Source: Cladobotryum mycophilum
Lineage: Eukaryota; Ascomycota; Sordariomycetes; Hypocreales; Hypocreaceae
DNA length: 64,000 nt
Assembly (NCBI GenBank): GCA_036429605.1
Contig: JAVFKD010000016.1
Location: 3,286,001-3,350,000, forward strand
Direction: 5' to 3'
Shown: piece after piece, positions 12,405 to 24,674 of the stretch
Layout of the letters: every line of letters starts with the position of its first letter
Position numbering within the stretch: position 1 is the stretch's first letter
Position numbers and translations under genes: made by a program
The notes under the pieces: generated by a model
Databases searched by the model: none
The model's input: only the letters and a program-made list of their open reading frames with translations
What the model was told of the DNA's origin: nothing

Positions 12405-13879
12405 AAGGCAAATTGCCCTTTTTGGGGCATACACTAGTCCTTCTGCGGTAGACTCGATGATCTTCGGGCGGGCGAGGGGTTCTTGTCAAATGACTTTTGA
12501 CGGGTGCGCACTTTGGTAGCGGCAGTGGTAATGGTAACGATAGCGGTCGTGGTCGTGGTAGCAGGTGGGTAAGGTTCTCTGGCTGACATGGATGCGAGTC
12601 GTGTGGTGTGGTGTGGAGTGTCTGGGGCCCCGGATCTTGAGGCTGCTGGCCACCACCCACTTTGTTAAAGTGTTTCTTCCCAGTATGGAATGGAGTATTT
12701 ACCTAGTTTCGCTGATCAGCTCGGGGCTAATGAAAAGGAACTAAAGTAGATGAAATGTTTGCCGCGGATTGAAGAATGCGGAAGTGAAGAAAAAAGAAGT
12801 AACGTGAGCGTGTTGGATTGTCGTTGGGAGGTGTGCATCAATGGGGAGGATGGAATGGATGCTGTAGGGCAAGAGAGCTTTCAAAGTTTCTCTCTGCAGG
12901 GTGGTGGCTGTAAGTATCCATCCGTTATTCACGGGGCGTACAAACATGATGGTTCCCGGTGAACTCGCCTTGTTATTTTTTCATGACCCTCTCTATCCAT
13001 TCAGAGGAGTGGTTGGTGGTATGTAGTCCAATCATAACCTCGATATCATCACCACTACCACTACCACCACCATCACCACCCTTGAACCAATAAATAAAGT
13101 AAAAGAGGGGACAAAAAAAGGCCCAGAGCATCAAACCATTGGAAAAGGAAAAGAAGTCCGTGTGAGGGCGCGGAAACACAAAAAAAAAAAGGCAACGAGT
13201 TATATCCAAAGGAGGCCCTGTCCAGTGCCCAGTGCTCCAGTGCCGGCCGAGTGCAGCTGCAGTACCACCCGGTGCGCGCACGAAGCAGAAGAAGAGCTGC
13301 TGCTGCTGCTACTGCTGTACCATTGATGATGGACCTGCAGCCCAACGTTTCTCGACTTGATGTTAATTAATTCATCTTTCTTTGGCTCATTTACCCTCTT
13401 TCTATTATTTCCCCTTTTTGCAACAAGAAGGGCTGAAAGGACACACACAAAAAGCGCGAGGGTGTTGAGAGAGAGTGGGAGATACAGAACAAGACGAGAC
13501 AAGACAAAAAAAAATAACAAGAACCGAAAGTTTGGTGTTGCATGAGTTTGGGAAGTTACTTGGGTCCTCCCTTCCCCTCCCCTCACTTCATTCATTCATG
13601 GTAGTACATCTTGTACTTCCAGACACCTTTGACCTTTGACCAGCTTCGAGCTCTGTTTATTTTTTTCTTTTATCTCTTTTCACTTGTAACTCACTTTTCC
13701 TCACTCCCATTAGACTCTTCTTCCATTTCTTGTCCATCTCCATCAGCATCAACATCAGCATCATTTATCGTTTCTGCATCACATCAGCCATAATTATACT
13801 ACTCTGCTTCGGATTGCGGCCCTCATCACATTACATCCACCCAATCCCCTCCCTCCGCTTCATTATATCATCATCCATT

Positions 13880-13931
13880 CTCTTCTTCCTCCTCCTCCTC
13901 CTCCTCCTCCTCTTCTTCTTCTTCTTCTTCC
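13880..13931 (+). repeat. TTC/CTC pyrimidine microsatellite in the GPCR 5' leader
   Basis: A run of CTC and TTC triplets some 40-90 nt before the GPCR start codon. Such CT tracts are common near transcription starts of filamentous-fungal genes; a role in transcription initiation is an inference. Confidence 0.7.
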
Positions 13932-13968
13932 AAGACTCTCCTCACATCTCCACCACCTCCTCCTCACC

Positions 13969-15613
13969 ATGTCATCATCTCTGCCGCATGACGAGCAGCT
14001 GTCGGGCCACCAAGTCCGAACCCTGGTAGTATTGGAACGCATTGGTGGTTCCGTCAGTCTCGTCTCGGTGTTGCTCATATTCATCGCCTACTGGCTTGTT
14101 CCGCGCGTGCGCAATGTTCAAAATACCTTCATCGTATTTGCTAGTGTGTCAAATATCGGGGCGAGTATTGGGAGTATCATTGCCTATGATGGGCTTGCCA
14201 AGGGGAAGACGACGGCCTTGTGTCAGGCCCAGAGTTTTTTGTTTGAGATGTAAATTTGCTGCTTTCCCTCTGCCAGACTGTCTTTGTTTGTTTGTTTGTT
14301 TGTTTGTTTGACAGCTTAAGAATCGAGAAGAATCGGAAACTGATCCAGTCTGGCTGTTCTCAGGTTCATGCAATCTGACCCTTGGTGGTCTCTCGCCATG
14401 GCTATCAATGTCTTACTCGTATTTTACTTCCACACAAGTCCGGACTCCTTTCGCAAACGCTGGTGGATATACTGTCTCATATGCTACGGAGGACCTTTCG
14501 TCATCGCCCTGTCGCTACTGCTTGTAAGGAACCCCGAGCATGGTCTTGTATATGGAGGAGCAACAGTACGTTTTTCACCCCCTGACCCAGATTGGACACC
14601 CTCCATTCCATGTAGAATTCGTTCCCAACCTGACCTGATCTCTCTGGTAGATTTGGTGCTGGGTGGATCGAGAATGGGACTTTATTCGAATTTACACCTA
14701 CTACATGCTCATTTGGATATGCATTGTCGGGTCCATTCTATGCTACTTTTTGGTCGGATACCATGTCTTTCGCACCAGGAACCGCCTTCGCAGCTTTTCC
14801 ACGTCGAGGAATCGAGAACAGAAAGAGATGGAAACTGTAAGATGGGCGAAACCACCATTGATATCAAGCCGTGATGCTAATAGTTTACGATAGACTCAGG
14901 CGGAAATGGCTCAACAGGGTTTCTACGGCACCGTCACTACTGAAGTCCAAGTTGTTCACTCTGCTGCTTGCCCTAGCGAGCCAAAGAGCGTTCACCTCCC
15001 TCGACAAACGGCGTCCCACGTCTCCTTCGAGAACGCAAATGTGACAGAACTCCAGCCTTCTTCGAGAAACCAATTCTTCTCGTCCGTCACAACTTCCACC
15101 TCGACTCCCAAAGAACCCCCTCCCCCGTCGATATGGTCACGATTCACATCGTCGATTCATCGTGTTACTAGCAAGTTCCACATCAGCGATCCCATCAAAA
15201 GGGCCTATCTGCGCACAAGTTTTCTCTTCGCCGTCAGCGTCCTTGTTACGTGGATACCCAGCAGTCTGAACCGTATCCACGGCTGGTTGGATGGAGGTTC
15301 TCCATATGAGTTTCACGTCGCCACGGCAGCAGTGCTTCCCCTTCAGGGTCTTTGGAATGGCATAATCTTCTTCGTCACAAGTTGGAATTCGTTGAGTGCC
15401 TGGTGGCGAGATACCTTTCGCGGCGAAGAGGTCATTATGGGTGAACGACACATGAGCGAAAACGTCGCTATCAACGAGAGACCGAGCGGACCCAGTGATG
15501 GACGGTTCGACACATCAGACATGGAAGATATAGATTCAGCAACTGTCGGTAGCGACGTTGAGTTGAGGAGGGTATCCAACATGGCGAGCAAAACCTCGTC
15601 ATCAACCCTATAA
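13969..15613 (+). CDS. cAMP-receptor-like seven-transmembrane GPCR (GprH class)
   Basis: G-protein-coupled receptor of the class related to Dictyostelium cAMP receptors, represented in fungi by Aspergillus GprH; ligand unknown, role probably in nutrient sensing. Exons 13969-14249, 14364-14565, 14651-14836 and 14894-15613 give 462 residues. Seven hydrophobic segments are visible: TM1 GSVSLVSVLLIFIAYWLV, TM2 TFIVFASVSNIGASIGSIIA, TM3 WWSLAMAINVLLVFYF, TM4 WWIYCLICYGGPFVIALSLL, TM5 YYMLIWICIVGSILCYFLVG, TM6 FLFAVSVLVTWIPSSLNRI and TM7 AAVLPLQGLWNGIIFFVTSW. The loop between TM5 and TM6 is about 110 residues and Ser/Thr-rich; the 90-residue tail is acidic and Ser-rich. The last intron has two in-frame acceptors, TAG at 14893 and CAG at 14899, so isoforms differing by Thr-Gln are possible. 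Intron 1 contains a TTTG microsatellite. Confidence 0.88.
14283..14310 (+). repeat. TTTG microsatellite inside GPCR intron 1
   Basis: Six tandem TTTG units within the 114-nt first intron of the GPCR gene. Length variation here would change intron size but not the protein. Confidence 0.85.
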
Positions 15614-16893
15614 TGATGTGGTTTTTTTGGTAATTATGGACATGGTGTTTTAAGTAGGATGATTTGATGGCTCATGAGATATCCTTTTTCTTTTGTTCTT
15701 GTATGTATGAGCGGATACTGATTGGTTGAAATGGGGAACAGCCAGAGCGGCATATTGCTTGAATTCTTAATGATACCTATTAGCTACTTTTTTGGAAACA
15801 TTAATGTTGACCAACAAAAAATTGGGGCAGATGAACAAATGTGACTATTTTCGAGAGTCCCCACACTGTCATTGTTGTTGTTGTCTCTTTCCTCAGATCT
15901 CAGGACGGCGATCCCGAGATCTGGATCTTCAACTCCTCCCTCCCTCCCTCCCACCATACGGGCCGAAGTTATCAGCCACCTTTTCCCGTCATTACATCAG
16001 AGCTCTCTTGAACTCGGCCATGTAAAATCACCGAGTAGTATGTCAACAGGACAATGAACAATGAGTCGAAATTACACGGTACACTTCCGTACAATACATA
16101 CACCTTGTTACACCCCCTTCTCCCATCCCATGCATGCCCCCCCCCATACGAGCTCTAACTTGACCACCCTCTCACCCCGTACATTATGCATCTCATTACC
16201 AACCGCCCCCATGCTTCTTCAACCGAAAATTCCCCCCCAAAAAAAAGGAAATCCCTAATATGTAGATCAAAACATTAATATCCCCTCTTAAACCTTCCTG
16301 ATCCGCCTGTAGGCCCAATGACCCACCGTCCAATCTCTATGCATATCACCTAAAATATGCATACAATCAATCCCACCTGAAAAGAAAAAGAAAATACTCG
16401 TCACACCATTTACGCGAAAATCTCACACAATTTGGCAGAAAAAAGAAAAAAGGTCATAATAATGATAAGAATTATATTTTTCATCCTCAAATCATTCCCA
16501 TATCCGTTCCCATAATCATCCATCCATCCATCCATAATACATCAATGAGATCATGACACATGTGTCAGCCATATCGACAGTCATATCGTACAGGTAATCA
16601 TTTCCATATAAGTGTACATAAAAAGGGTCAGAAGAAAAAAAAGCCATAACGCATATGTACGAGCCCTTTCCTTTTCTGGAAGTTGGGCCCCAAAAAATCA
16701 TATCCAAATCATTCCATCTCTTACTCATGTCTGAATCGTGACAGACGTCATCTCTTCGTTCGTGTTGTTCATGTTGATTTTCGTGTTAAAGTCGTAGTTG
16801 TTTGTGTGTGTGTGTGTGTGTGTTCGTAGCACGTTGTGAATTTCGTGATTCAAGAATTTCGGCGGGCAGAATACTACGCATGAAATTCCATGC
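15614..16893. other. Intergenic between convergent GPCR and MFS genes
   Basis: Shared 3' flanks of two convergent genes, AT-rich, with CCATCCAT repeats near 16518-16535 and a GT microsatellite at 16802-16823. No coding region is supported. Confidence 0.45.
16802..16823. repeat. GT dinucleotide microsatellite
   Basis: About eleven alternating T/G units, 70 nt beyond the stop codon of the DHA1-like transporter and probably in its 3' UTR. Confidence 0.85.
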
Positions 16894-18846
16894 TTAATCG
16901 GTCTCGAAGAAGCTTCCGCAAAGCTTGAGAAGTCTCAGATCAACCAGGCCCATCACCTTGCCGTCAACCTTCCAAATACACTCATCGTAAAAGCGCCACA
17001 AAACAATGATGATGAGGGACAGAACGACCTGCGCAACGCCCAGGGCGACGACCAAGTACTTCAGCCCGTCTACAGCAGAGACGATGTGTGGCATGGCCAG
17101 AATGAGCCCACCCGCTGCAAGATTTCGCAGGATAATGACACCAGAGTGCATGTCACCAATGCTGCGCTGAGCAACAGCCATGGAAGAGGCAGTGAAGGAT
17201 GCAGAGCGGGCAAGCAGAGGGCGAGTAGTAGCATCAATGGCGAAGGCGCCAGCGGCAAGAAGTCCAAGTTGGAGTGAGATAACGGGAAGATCAATTTCAT
17301 GTGCAGCCTCGGGGATCAAGGCCGCCTTGCCATGCTGCAAGTAACTCTGGAAGCCCAGGCCAAAGGCTAAAAGACCGACAAAAGCGAGCATAGTGCCGCC
17401 AGCAATGGTGAGGAAGCTGACCAAGCAAGTGAACTTGGAGCGGATTGAGCGGTAAAAGTAGAGACCAAGAACAACAAAAGTAGGCAGCAGCCATGGACCA
17501 ACCATGAGGGTGCCCATCAAAGACGAGCGAAGGTTGACTGGTGAAGGGGTAAGAAGCATGCCGAGGGAGGATGCAAGACTCCATAGAGCGACGTAAGGGA
17601 TAAAGGTAAGGAGGAAAACAAGAATGGTGGTCGGTGCGGCAAGGGCACGAGGCGCCTGAACACAGGTTGAGAGGCTCATGTCGCCACGGAAGGACCACGG
17701 CTTCATCTCGTTGAGGTATCCCACAATGGACTCTTTGCTAAACTTGAACTCCTCGGGCTCAGGGTGAGGTTCCCAATTAGTGGAGAGCACAAAGCCTGAA
17801 GCAGGCGTGGTGGCAATGGCAGCTCGTGCACGATCAAAAGCAGTCTCCGGAGCACCAAGGGCTAGCAGAGGGAAAGCAATAATGAAAAAGGCACTAATGA
17901 TGCGATACTGCACAGTAAATGAGCCAGCGCTGTGTGAAATGGCACCGCCAATGACTGGTGATCCCCATGTGATAGCAATGGAGAATACATTGTAGATGGA
18001 GACTCTCACGTTCCGCTCATGCTCCTACATCACTGTTAGTGAGACTCTACGAGAGACGTCTAACCCATACTTACAAAGTAGGTGTCCTGGATGGATTCCA
18101 TCAACAATGTGTCAAAGGCGCCCCATCCAAGTCCCTGCATCACTCGAGCTCCCATGCAGGAGCGATAATTGTTTCCTGCTGTCATGTTCCATACTGATCC
18201 GACAAAGACGAGTACGGCAGATAGCAGATATACGGGTCGCTTGCCCCAGAGCTTAGCGGACATGGAGCTAATCAGACCCGTCAAGGTCGATGTCATCAGA
18301 GGAACTGCAGTCAAGGCGGCAATGTAGGTATATGAGACGTCATAGTGGGAGGCCATGTCACCGCTGGTAGAGATGAAAACAGTCTTCATAGCCCCAATCA
18401 ACCCGACCATGATGAGCAATGACAGCAAGTTCAATTCCTTCTTCCATTGTTGCCAGTTCTATTCAATGTAAGTGAGCTTCCAGGTTCTCATCATGATAGA
18501 CAGACCAACTCACCAGTGGGTCTTGGAGGTCATCGCTCGGTTGGGGCACCAGTTCGACTTCTGCATATTTGCCAGTGCCATACTTGATGGGCTTGTTGGG
18601 CTGTATTGTTAATGACCCAAAGGAAATCTTCCTGGGCGTGCTCGTCCCCGGCCTCGATGATACAAGAGTCGTCGTGGACATGAAGTCCTTCTTCGTCGGG
18701 AGTGGTGGTAGCGGCATAGTGGGCGGCATGCTGGGCAGAGAGAGCGACTTGAGTGCTGACTTGAACGAATGGACCGATGGCGGGCGTGTCAAGTCGTCCC
18801 CATCCTTGGCACGTTCACAATCCATCTCGACGCCTTGCCTCTTCAC
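16894..18846 (-). CDS. MFS transporter, DHA1-like
   Basis: Major facilitator with a long cytosolic N-terminus; substrate unknown. Exons on the minus strand are 18846-18514, 18458-18075 and 18024-16894, all joined in phase 0, giving 615 residues. The first exon (111 residues) is Pro/Ser-rich and ends DPL, and the second begins NWQQWKKELNLLSLLI, which rebuilds the DPLNW-x-x-W-K motif that precedes TM1 in fungal DHA1 drug-type transporters. The MFS loop 2-3 motif is seen as SAKLWGKRPVYLL and the TM4 block as GARVMQGLGWGAFDTLLMES. At least ten further hydrophobic segments follow and the C-terminus is short. Introns are 55 and 50 nt. An efflux role is only a family inference; no biosynthetic cluster surrounds it. 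Confidence 0.9.
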
Positions 18847-20465
18847 TTCACTTGTTGATCCTGTTGATGTTTGTGACCTTATTCCTTTGGTTGTATGGCA
18901 GTTGTGTAAGAAGGATTAATGTAGGTTAAAGAAGAGGCCAGCTCATTCATTCATATGTCTGTGGGATGGGGATGGATGGATAAAAAGTTGAGCAGGGAGG
19001 GGCTTACAAGCCGAGACTGCGGACCCCTGGCTATAGATAGATACTTGTAGAAACAGGGCATGCGTGTGGTGTCCGATTGGAAAAAAGAAAGGACCCAGCA
19101 AGGAAGCCAGGAGGAGAAAGGAGGGGACCTGACTGACGAAGAGAATAAGAAAGTACCGAACAGGCCAGGACCTTGCGCGAAGCCATACTAGCACTAACCA
19201 AAGCTGCGGGAACATCGACGTCCGGGTGGAGTTGGCGTGCATAAGCAGCAAGACAAACGGCGTGGGGATCAGCAGAGACATCACAAAAGACTTCCGATAG
19301 TTGGAAAAAGAGGGGGTTGCGAAGGAAAACTTTGTCCTGGATACTACCTACTAGGTGGTACAAGTAGGTACATTCTTGTGCCACAAGTAGGGTACTTATC
19401 AGAACAGAAGCGTGCGTCCCAGATTGACGGAGGCGAGGGCGAGGGCGAGGCGAGACGAGACGAGAATTGCCAGGGTCAAAGGGCAAGGTGCAAACCAACA
19501 ACAAGCGAATCTGCGGGCGTATCGTTCGCCGACCGACTGGAAGCGGGTTTTCCAAGCATCGTGGAAGGCCTGGAGATGGCATGGCAAACATTTCGAGTTG
19601 TCATGATGATGGCTAGGATCTTGACTCGCCTTTGGAAAATCTCACCACCTATGATGCTCAACCAACCCCTGCTGCTTTTCTTGTCCTCTCTCTCTCTCTC
19701 TCGCTCTCTCTCTCGGCTCACACAGACCTGAACTGCTCTTGATCAGGACAAGACGGGACCTGCGTCTGTGTGCAGACAATGCAGGTTCCGGGCAATGAGC
19801 GAGCCATACCAATGAGAGCAGAGCTTTAGTGGTCCGCCGCGAAAAACCCAGCAATGGCATGAGAGACCGAGAAATGCAGCTTTTGCATAGTCCCTTGTCA
19901 CAAGTGTGGATAGCGAGGAGAGACAAAAGCAGAGGCCCAGCAGGGACAAGTCAAGATGACCAGAGACAAGTCTCCCAAGAGAGCGAGCAAGGCGAGAGGC
20001 AAGGCAAGGCAAGGCTCCAGAGAGGAGACGAGGGCACCGACGACACGGCGGCGGAGGCTCTTGGCACCTGGATCATGCATCATTGATGGATCCATGCATG
20101 CATCTACATAGTGGAGTGGACTAGACTCCTTGATAGAGGGCGAGAAAGAGAGAGAGGGAGAGCGTGAGAGGGAGAGAAAAGAGAACAAGTAGTACAAGTA
20201 GGCCAGACCAGACTGGAATTGGACAAGCACGTTTTGACAGGACGGGCTTGACGGGAGGCTCCCGCGAGTTTGAAAAGGTCCATGATGGATTTCGCGACAA
20301 GTAGAGGGTTGGAAAGTGGATTGGTGGAGGATGCTGGAGGGTCTAGTTCAGGGTCTATCCATGTTCAGAGCAAGGAGAGCTTTGACCCTTTCTTACGGGT
20401 GACCCTGCCGGACGGTGCATGTGGGGACTAGGATTTTCAGGGGGTTGATGGTCTGAGGCTGGCAG

Positions 20466-20565
20466 GCAGTGCAATGCAGTGCATCCGCCCAAGGCATGTG
20501 CATTTGTCCACAATGCAGGTCCATTGCAGGCCCAGTGCATTGCACTTGCAGCAGTTACGGTGCAG
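20466..20565. repeat. TGCA/GCAGTGCA-rich cluster
   Basis: Within 100 nt there are about ten occurrences of TGCA, including GCAATGCAGTGCAT and GTGCATTGCACTTGCAG, some of them palindromic. It lies 1.6 kb upstream of the DHA1-like transporter start. Confidence 0.65.
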
Positions 20566-22290
20566 ACAAGAATTTTCCACAGTAATACTGCATGCCTAGA
20601 CGGTACCTGCACAGAGGGAAGGAGAGAGAGAGAGAGGGAGGAAGAAGGCTCGCTTAGAATAATGCAAGCCCATGCATGCAATTGGTGGCAAGTCTAGATC
20701 TGCCTGAGGCAGCAGATATTGATTCCCCCTCTTTTCAACGTAATACCACACTTGCGCACCTATGGTAGGTATGCGTATGGATGGATGGCAAAATGTGTGG
20801 CAACTTCAAAAAGCATCAATACCAAGCCTCCTGTCAAAAAGAACAACTTCTCGATAACCGTTGGCCTATTCACAAAAGGGGAATGGAACGGGAGAGGCTG
20901 AAACGCATCAAGACCAAAAGACCTCCGTGATCGCTGACACTACGGGAGACGAAAAAGACTGACGGAATCGCTTTTTTTCTTTTTTTTTTCTTTCTTTCCC
21001 AACTGGCTTGACAAAAAAGAATTCTTAGTTGAAAAGCAAACAGCTGGACCCGTTAGTCCGTTTCTCCGTCGTCTGTCATACCCATCCGAAAAGTTACAGA
21101 ACGGTCCTATTTGTCAAGGCGTTGCTTTTTCCAACATCTTCACTAAGCCTCTTTTTGACCGTTTTTTTGTTCTTGTTTTTTTGGGGTGCCCCGAGAAGGG
21201 ACCTTTTTAGTCCCAACGGACTACGCCGTGACACAGACGGGACGTCGTCCTTTTCAGCACTGGCTGGACGGACTGGAATGCTTTCTTGACTGCCTTGAGC
21301 CGGCGCGGCCCTGCAAGGGCGGGATGCTACCTCGACCACCGTGCCCCTTGCTGCAGCGAGAAAAAACCAAGCTGCCACCGAGAGGACACTACACGATTCG
21401 TTCATAACACGTCTTGCATAGACGAAAACATCTATGCGTCAGCTCCATCCAACCACATTGGCCAGACACAAGCCAACCAACCGGGCATAAAAAATTTCCT
21501 GTTTTTTTTTTCTTTCAAAAAAGGAAAACGCTTTTCTCCTGTCCCTCCTCTTTTAGGTTAAGTTTGAGGGGGATATGGACAAGGGGGCTCGATTCAGAAC
21601 GTGAACCACTGCAGAGCTAAGAAGAACTGGGACATATTCGCTGATTTGCTGATGCCCAAGTTGGTCTTGTTTCGTTTCCCGAGCCAAGTGCTGGTATTCC
21701 CATACCCCGAGGTTCAACCCTGACGCCGAGAAAGAAGAAAAAGAAGACGATGGAAAGGGAAGAGGAATGGAGAGAAGGGGGCACCACCCCTAGAGACTTG
21801 CAGTCTGACGTTTGATTCTGGAACCTAAGCCACAACATGCAGTGTTGTGTTTGCGTAACGGTATAAATCATTACTATTACTAAAGGTATACGAGCATTAT
21901 GATTCATATGAATCACTTGCTATGCAAATTCGGAGAAGCTCGGGGCATTTCACCGGATAACGCTTTTTATACACTGCTATGCCCAGTGGTTATACAATCA
22001 TACCATATAATGCAGGTCTCATGGATAGCTTCACCTCGTTTTTCCACCGGTCAACAACTTAAGCAAGCCAAGGTCAAAGCATTCACCATCCGTCTGATAA
22101 CGAAAAAACCACCGTAAAAAACTTTCTCGGAGACTCCTCTCTCCTCAACAGATACAATGCAATGCATCACAAATTCGCAGCTGCTGCAACCTTTGCGTCA
22201 CGGCAGCAACATGTGCTTGTACATACATAAAAATAAATGACCCCCTCCCGGGTATGCATAATGATCACACAGCATCATTATCACACAAAA

Positions 22291-22311
22291 GTTCAGGGTT
22301 CAGGGTTCAGG
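22291..22311. repeat. Three TTCAGGG heptamers in tandem
   Basis: Three head-to-tail copies of a heptamer that differs by one inserted base from the fungal telomere unit TTAGGG. It could be chance or a degenerate interstitial telomere-like trace; three units are too few to decide. Confidence 0.6.
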
Positions 22312-23483
22312 ATCCCAAAGACGGAGCCCCTTCTTCCTTGCTTCCTTGTCGCGTCCCGTCCTTGATGCTTCCGGTTCCTGCAGCCATCTGGGCATTTCTC
22401 CCAGCCCGTGCAAAAAACCTTTTTCTTTCTTTTTCTTTTACGAAGTACGGGATACAGAAGGTTATCGTGGATCCTCCTCCCCCATCCGGCTGGTGGACTT
22501 ATCCCTATCCATGTTCCTGACAAAGGCGTCGATGGATTTTCTAGACTGCGCCTCTTCAGCGATCTCACGCTGTTTTCCCGATTCATTCGTTGGGTACGGG
22601 ACCACACCCACCACCCCCCTTGTCCCCTTGTTCAACAAAGAGGGACTCGTCCTCTGCATTACGTGGATTTTAATCAAACCACTTTTTTCTGCACAAAGTC
22701 TGCAGGAACAAGAAAAAAACCTGTTTTTCTCGGGTCCCCCCGTCTCCTCTTTTTTGGTCTTCGTCACTTTACTGCACCGTGATGTGATGTCCATACCCTT
22801 CTGCAGCGTGCTCATGCATCCTACCTGCATGTGTGATATCCATTGTGTCCACAATTAATTTCCCTTGTTGAATTACAAAAGAGAGGTTATATTACGTAGG
22901 CGCTTATAGTGGTATCCGCGCCAATGGAGTCTTTTGCCATGGATGAATGTTGGGGATAACGTCAACGGTCTTCAATGACCCCAACCGTGCGTAATGTGGA
23001 AATTAACACACGTAAGAAATAAAAAATATGATTTTCGCTTCTTTGTTCTCGCATATGGTGATCTCCCTCTCCCCCTAGGAGGTATAAACGAAAATCGGTA
23101 GGGCTGAGAGGTGGTGCCATCTCGCCTACTGGGAATGGGTGCTGGGCTCCCCCCCGTTTTTGCCCAGATAAGAAACGATATTGAGATGTGCATCATCCTT
23201 GTTTCCCTTTTCTTTCCCAGTTTTGTTTACCCTATACCTTTTCACGGAGAAGGATTTCGCGTTATTACATAACATCGCTTTTGGTGCTCCATATCTGACG
23301 CGATGAGAAGGGGTTCCCGTCATAATCTGACATTATTCAGTGAACTACTGTTCCTGCATACCGGCAATAGATTGTGTTTTACATGTTCATTATCTATGCA
23401 ACATTATGTTCCTGCATACATGCCGGGCTTTTTCATGCAGAATGGGATATGTGACTGATCTTAATGTTGCCATTCTCAACGCC

Positions 23484-24674
23484 TCATCTACATGGGCGCA
23501 ATAATGATATCTTTACCTGACAGCCCTGCGTGTGGTATAGTCGTCTGCTCTGCTGCAAGGAGCAGCTTACTTGTTCGAACCAGTATCTCTGAATCGCCCC
23601 CCGGTCTGATGTCAGTCATATAGCCTACTCCTACGGAGTTTCGGGGCACAAGAAAGCAAAAACGGCAAGCAAAAAAAGGGACGACTTACCCTCGTATACC
23701 AGCTTGTAAGTCACAGGTGGGTCATCCTCATCTGGGTCCGAGATAAGGGGCATCCGCTCCGATGGTCCCGGCATCACCCTGAAGCGCAGCCCTACGCTCT
23801 TTGCATCATCATCCACCCATAGCACCCTGGGGTCATCTGACGAGAACATGCTTGTCGTCGCCTCACTGCTGCTGCTGCTGCTGCTGTTACTCACCGCGGC
23901 GGCAGCGGAGTTGTCGCTCGCCATGCTTGCGAGCCAGTGCCTAAAGACCCGTATGACGCCGTCGCTGATGTTGATGTGGTGACTAAACAACCCCGGCCGG
24001 ATTCCGGGTTTAACTACATTGGTCACGGTGCAGAGCTGGGAAAACCGCTCCCCGTCGTCGAGATGGACATCTTCCGTTGCTGTTTCGTCCTCGTCTCGTT
24101 CCCTGGCAGCAGCGGCAGCAGCTTGCGCGCTACTGCCGACTGATGGCATTATCCAACCGAAACGGGGCCTTCGCTGCCTGTTGTCCTCCGTCTTTACCGG
24201 TCGAAAGGACGAGTACAACCTCCGCAGGTCTGCAAAGCTGGGGCATTCGCCGTCCATGGCAGCAGCAGAAACACCAGCAGGCCCGTCACGCACTGACATG
24301 CCCAGATACCGACACGATAGGTAAGGCGTCGAGATCTTGGCACTGGGATGGTAGCACTCGAGTATCAATTCATTGTCTGGCAGCGACGCGGCACTCAGCA
24401 ATCGTCTGTGGAGGATGCGCACGGCCAGAGAGTGCCAGAGGCGGTCCACGGCCACCGCTGGGAGTAAGTCATTCGAGCTCAATTCTGATAGAATGGTGGA
24501 GAGCAGCTATCCGATTCAAAGGTCAGAGAGTTTTTCTTGTTTTTGTTTTTTTTTGGACAGAAACGTCGTTCTGCTTCCAAGACAAAAAAAAAGACAATTG
24601 GTTTAGGGCATTTTGTTTCTGTTTTAGCGTACCTCGTTGGGAAGAGACTTGACCGGGCAGTGTGTTTCTGACAT
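23484..24674 (-). CDS. F-box protein
   Basis: Putative substrate adaptor of an SCF ubiquitin ligase; target unknown. Minus-strand exons are 24674-24633, 24506-23690 and 23605-23484. Exon 1 encodes only MSETHCPVKSLPNE and exon 2 opens LLSTILSELSSNDLL, so the F-box signature LPNE-LLSTILSEL is split by a 126-nt intron (24507-24632). Exon 2 continues AVAVDRLWHSLAVRILHRRL and a domain with low-complexity Ala and Ser inserts (CAG/GCT-type repeats near 23870-23890). Exon 3 opens DRGAIQRYWFEQ, which I recall as a typical ending block of this family. Read straight on, the protein is 326 residues; a donor-like GTAAGC right after FEQ means a further intron and a different last few residues are possible. 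The first two junctions are well supported, the 3' end less so. Confidence 0.78.

Larger units (their letters stand above)
10601..13968. other. Long intergenic region (3.4 kb) without a supported gene
   Basis: Holds the 3' flank of the Dal5-like permease, low-complexity runs (C9 near 11346, G8 near 11620), a TGCAG tandem at 12384-12404, a CCAGTGC cluster near 13221-13262, and TTC/CTC tracts at 13880-13931 just before the GPCR start. ORFs in it overlap on both strands and are biased in composition; none is convincing. Confidence 0.4.
18847..23483. other. Long intergenic region (4.6 kb) without a supported gene
   Basis: The left side is the promoter and leader of the minus-strand MFS gene, with GGTAGTAC-like runs near 19345-19395, CT/GA dinucleotide tracts (19684-19713, 20143-20175, 20618-20640) and a TGCA-rich cluster at 20466-20565. 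From 20.9 to 22.8 kb it is rich in T- and A-homopolymers. Several ORFs of 80-190 codons exist on both strands, but they overlap one another and show no domain, conserved block or sensible splice sites. Confidence 0.4.

Noticed and set aside
16061..16258. C-rich stretch with several C7-C8 runs that might be a structured element or array
   Set aside because: Irregular low-complexity sequence without repeats of fixed length or pairing; no CRISPR-like or riboswitch structure, as expected for a fungal genome.
19031..19591. 186-codon minus-strand ORF upstream of the DHA1-like transporter
   Set aside because: Lies in the promoter/leader region and overlaps several equally long ORFs on the other strand; no domain.
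22346..22858. 170-codon plus-strand ORF with hydrophobic stretches
   Set aside because: Built from translated T-homopolymers and overlapped by ORFs on both strands; not coherent as a protein.
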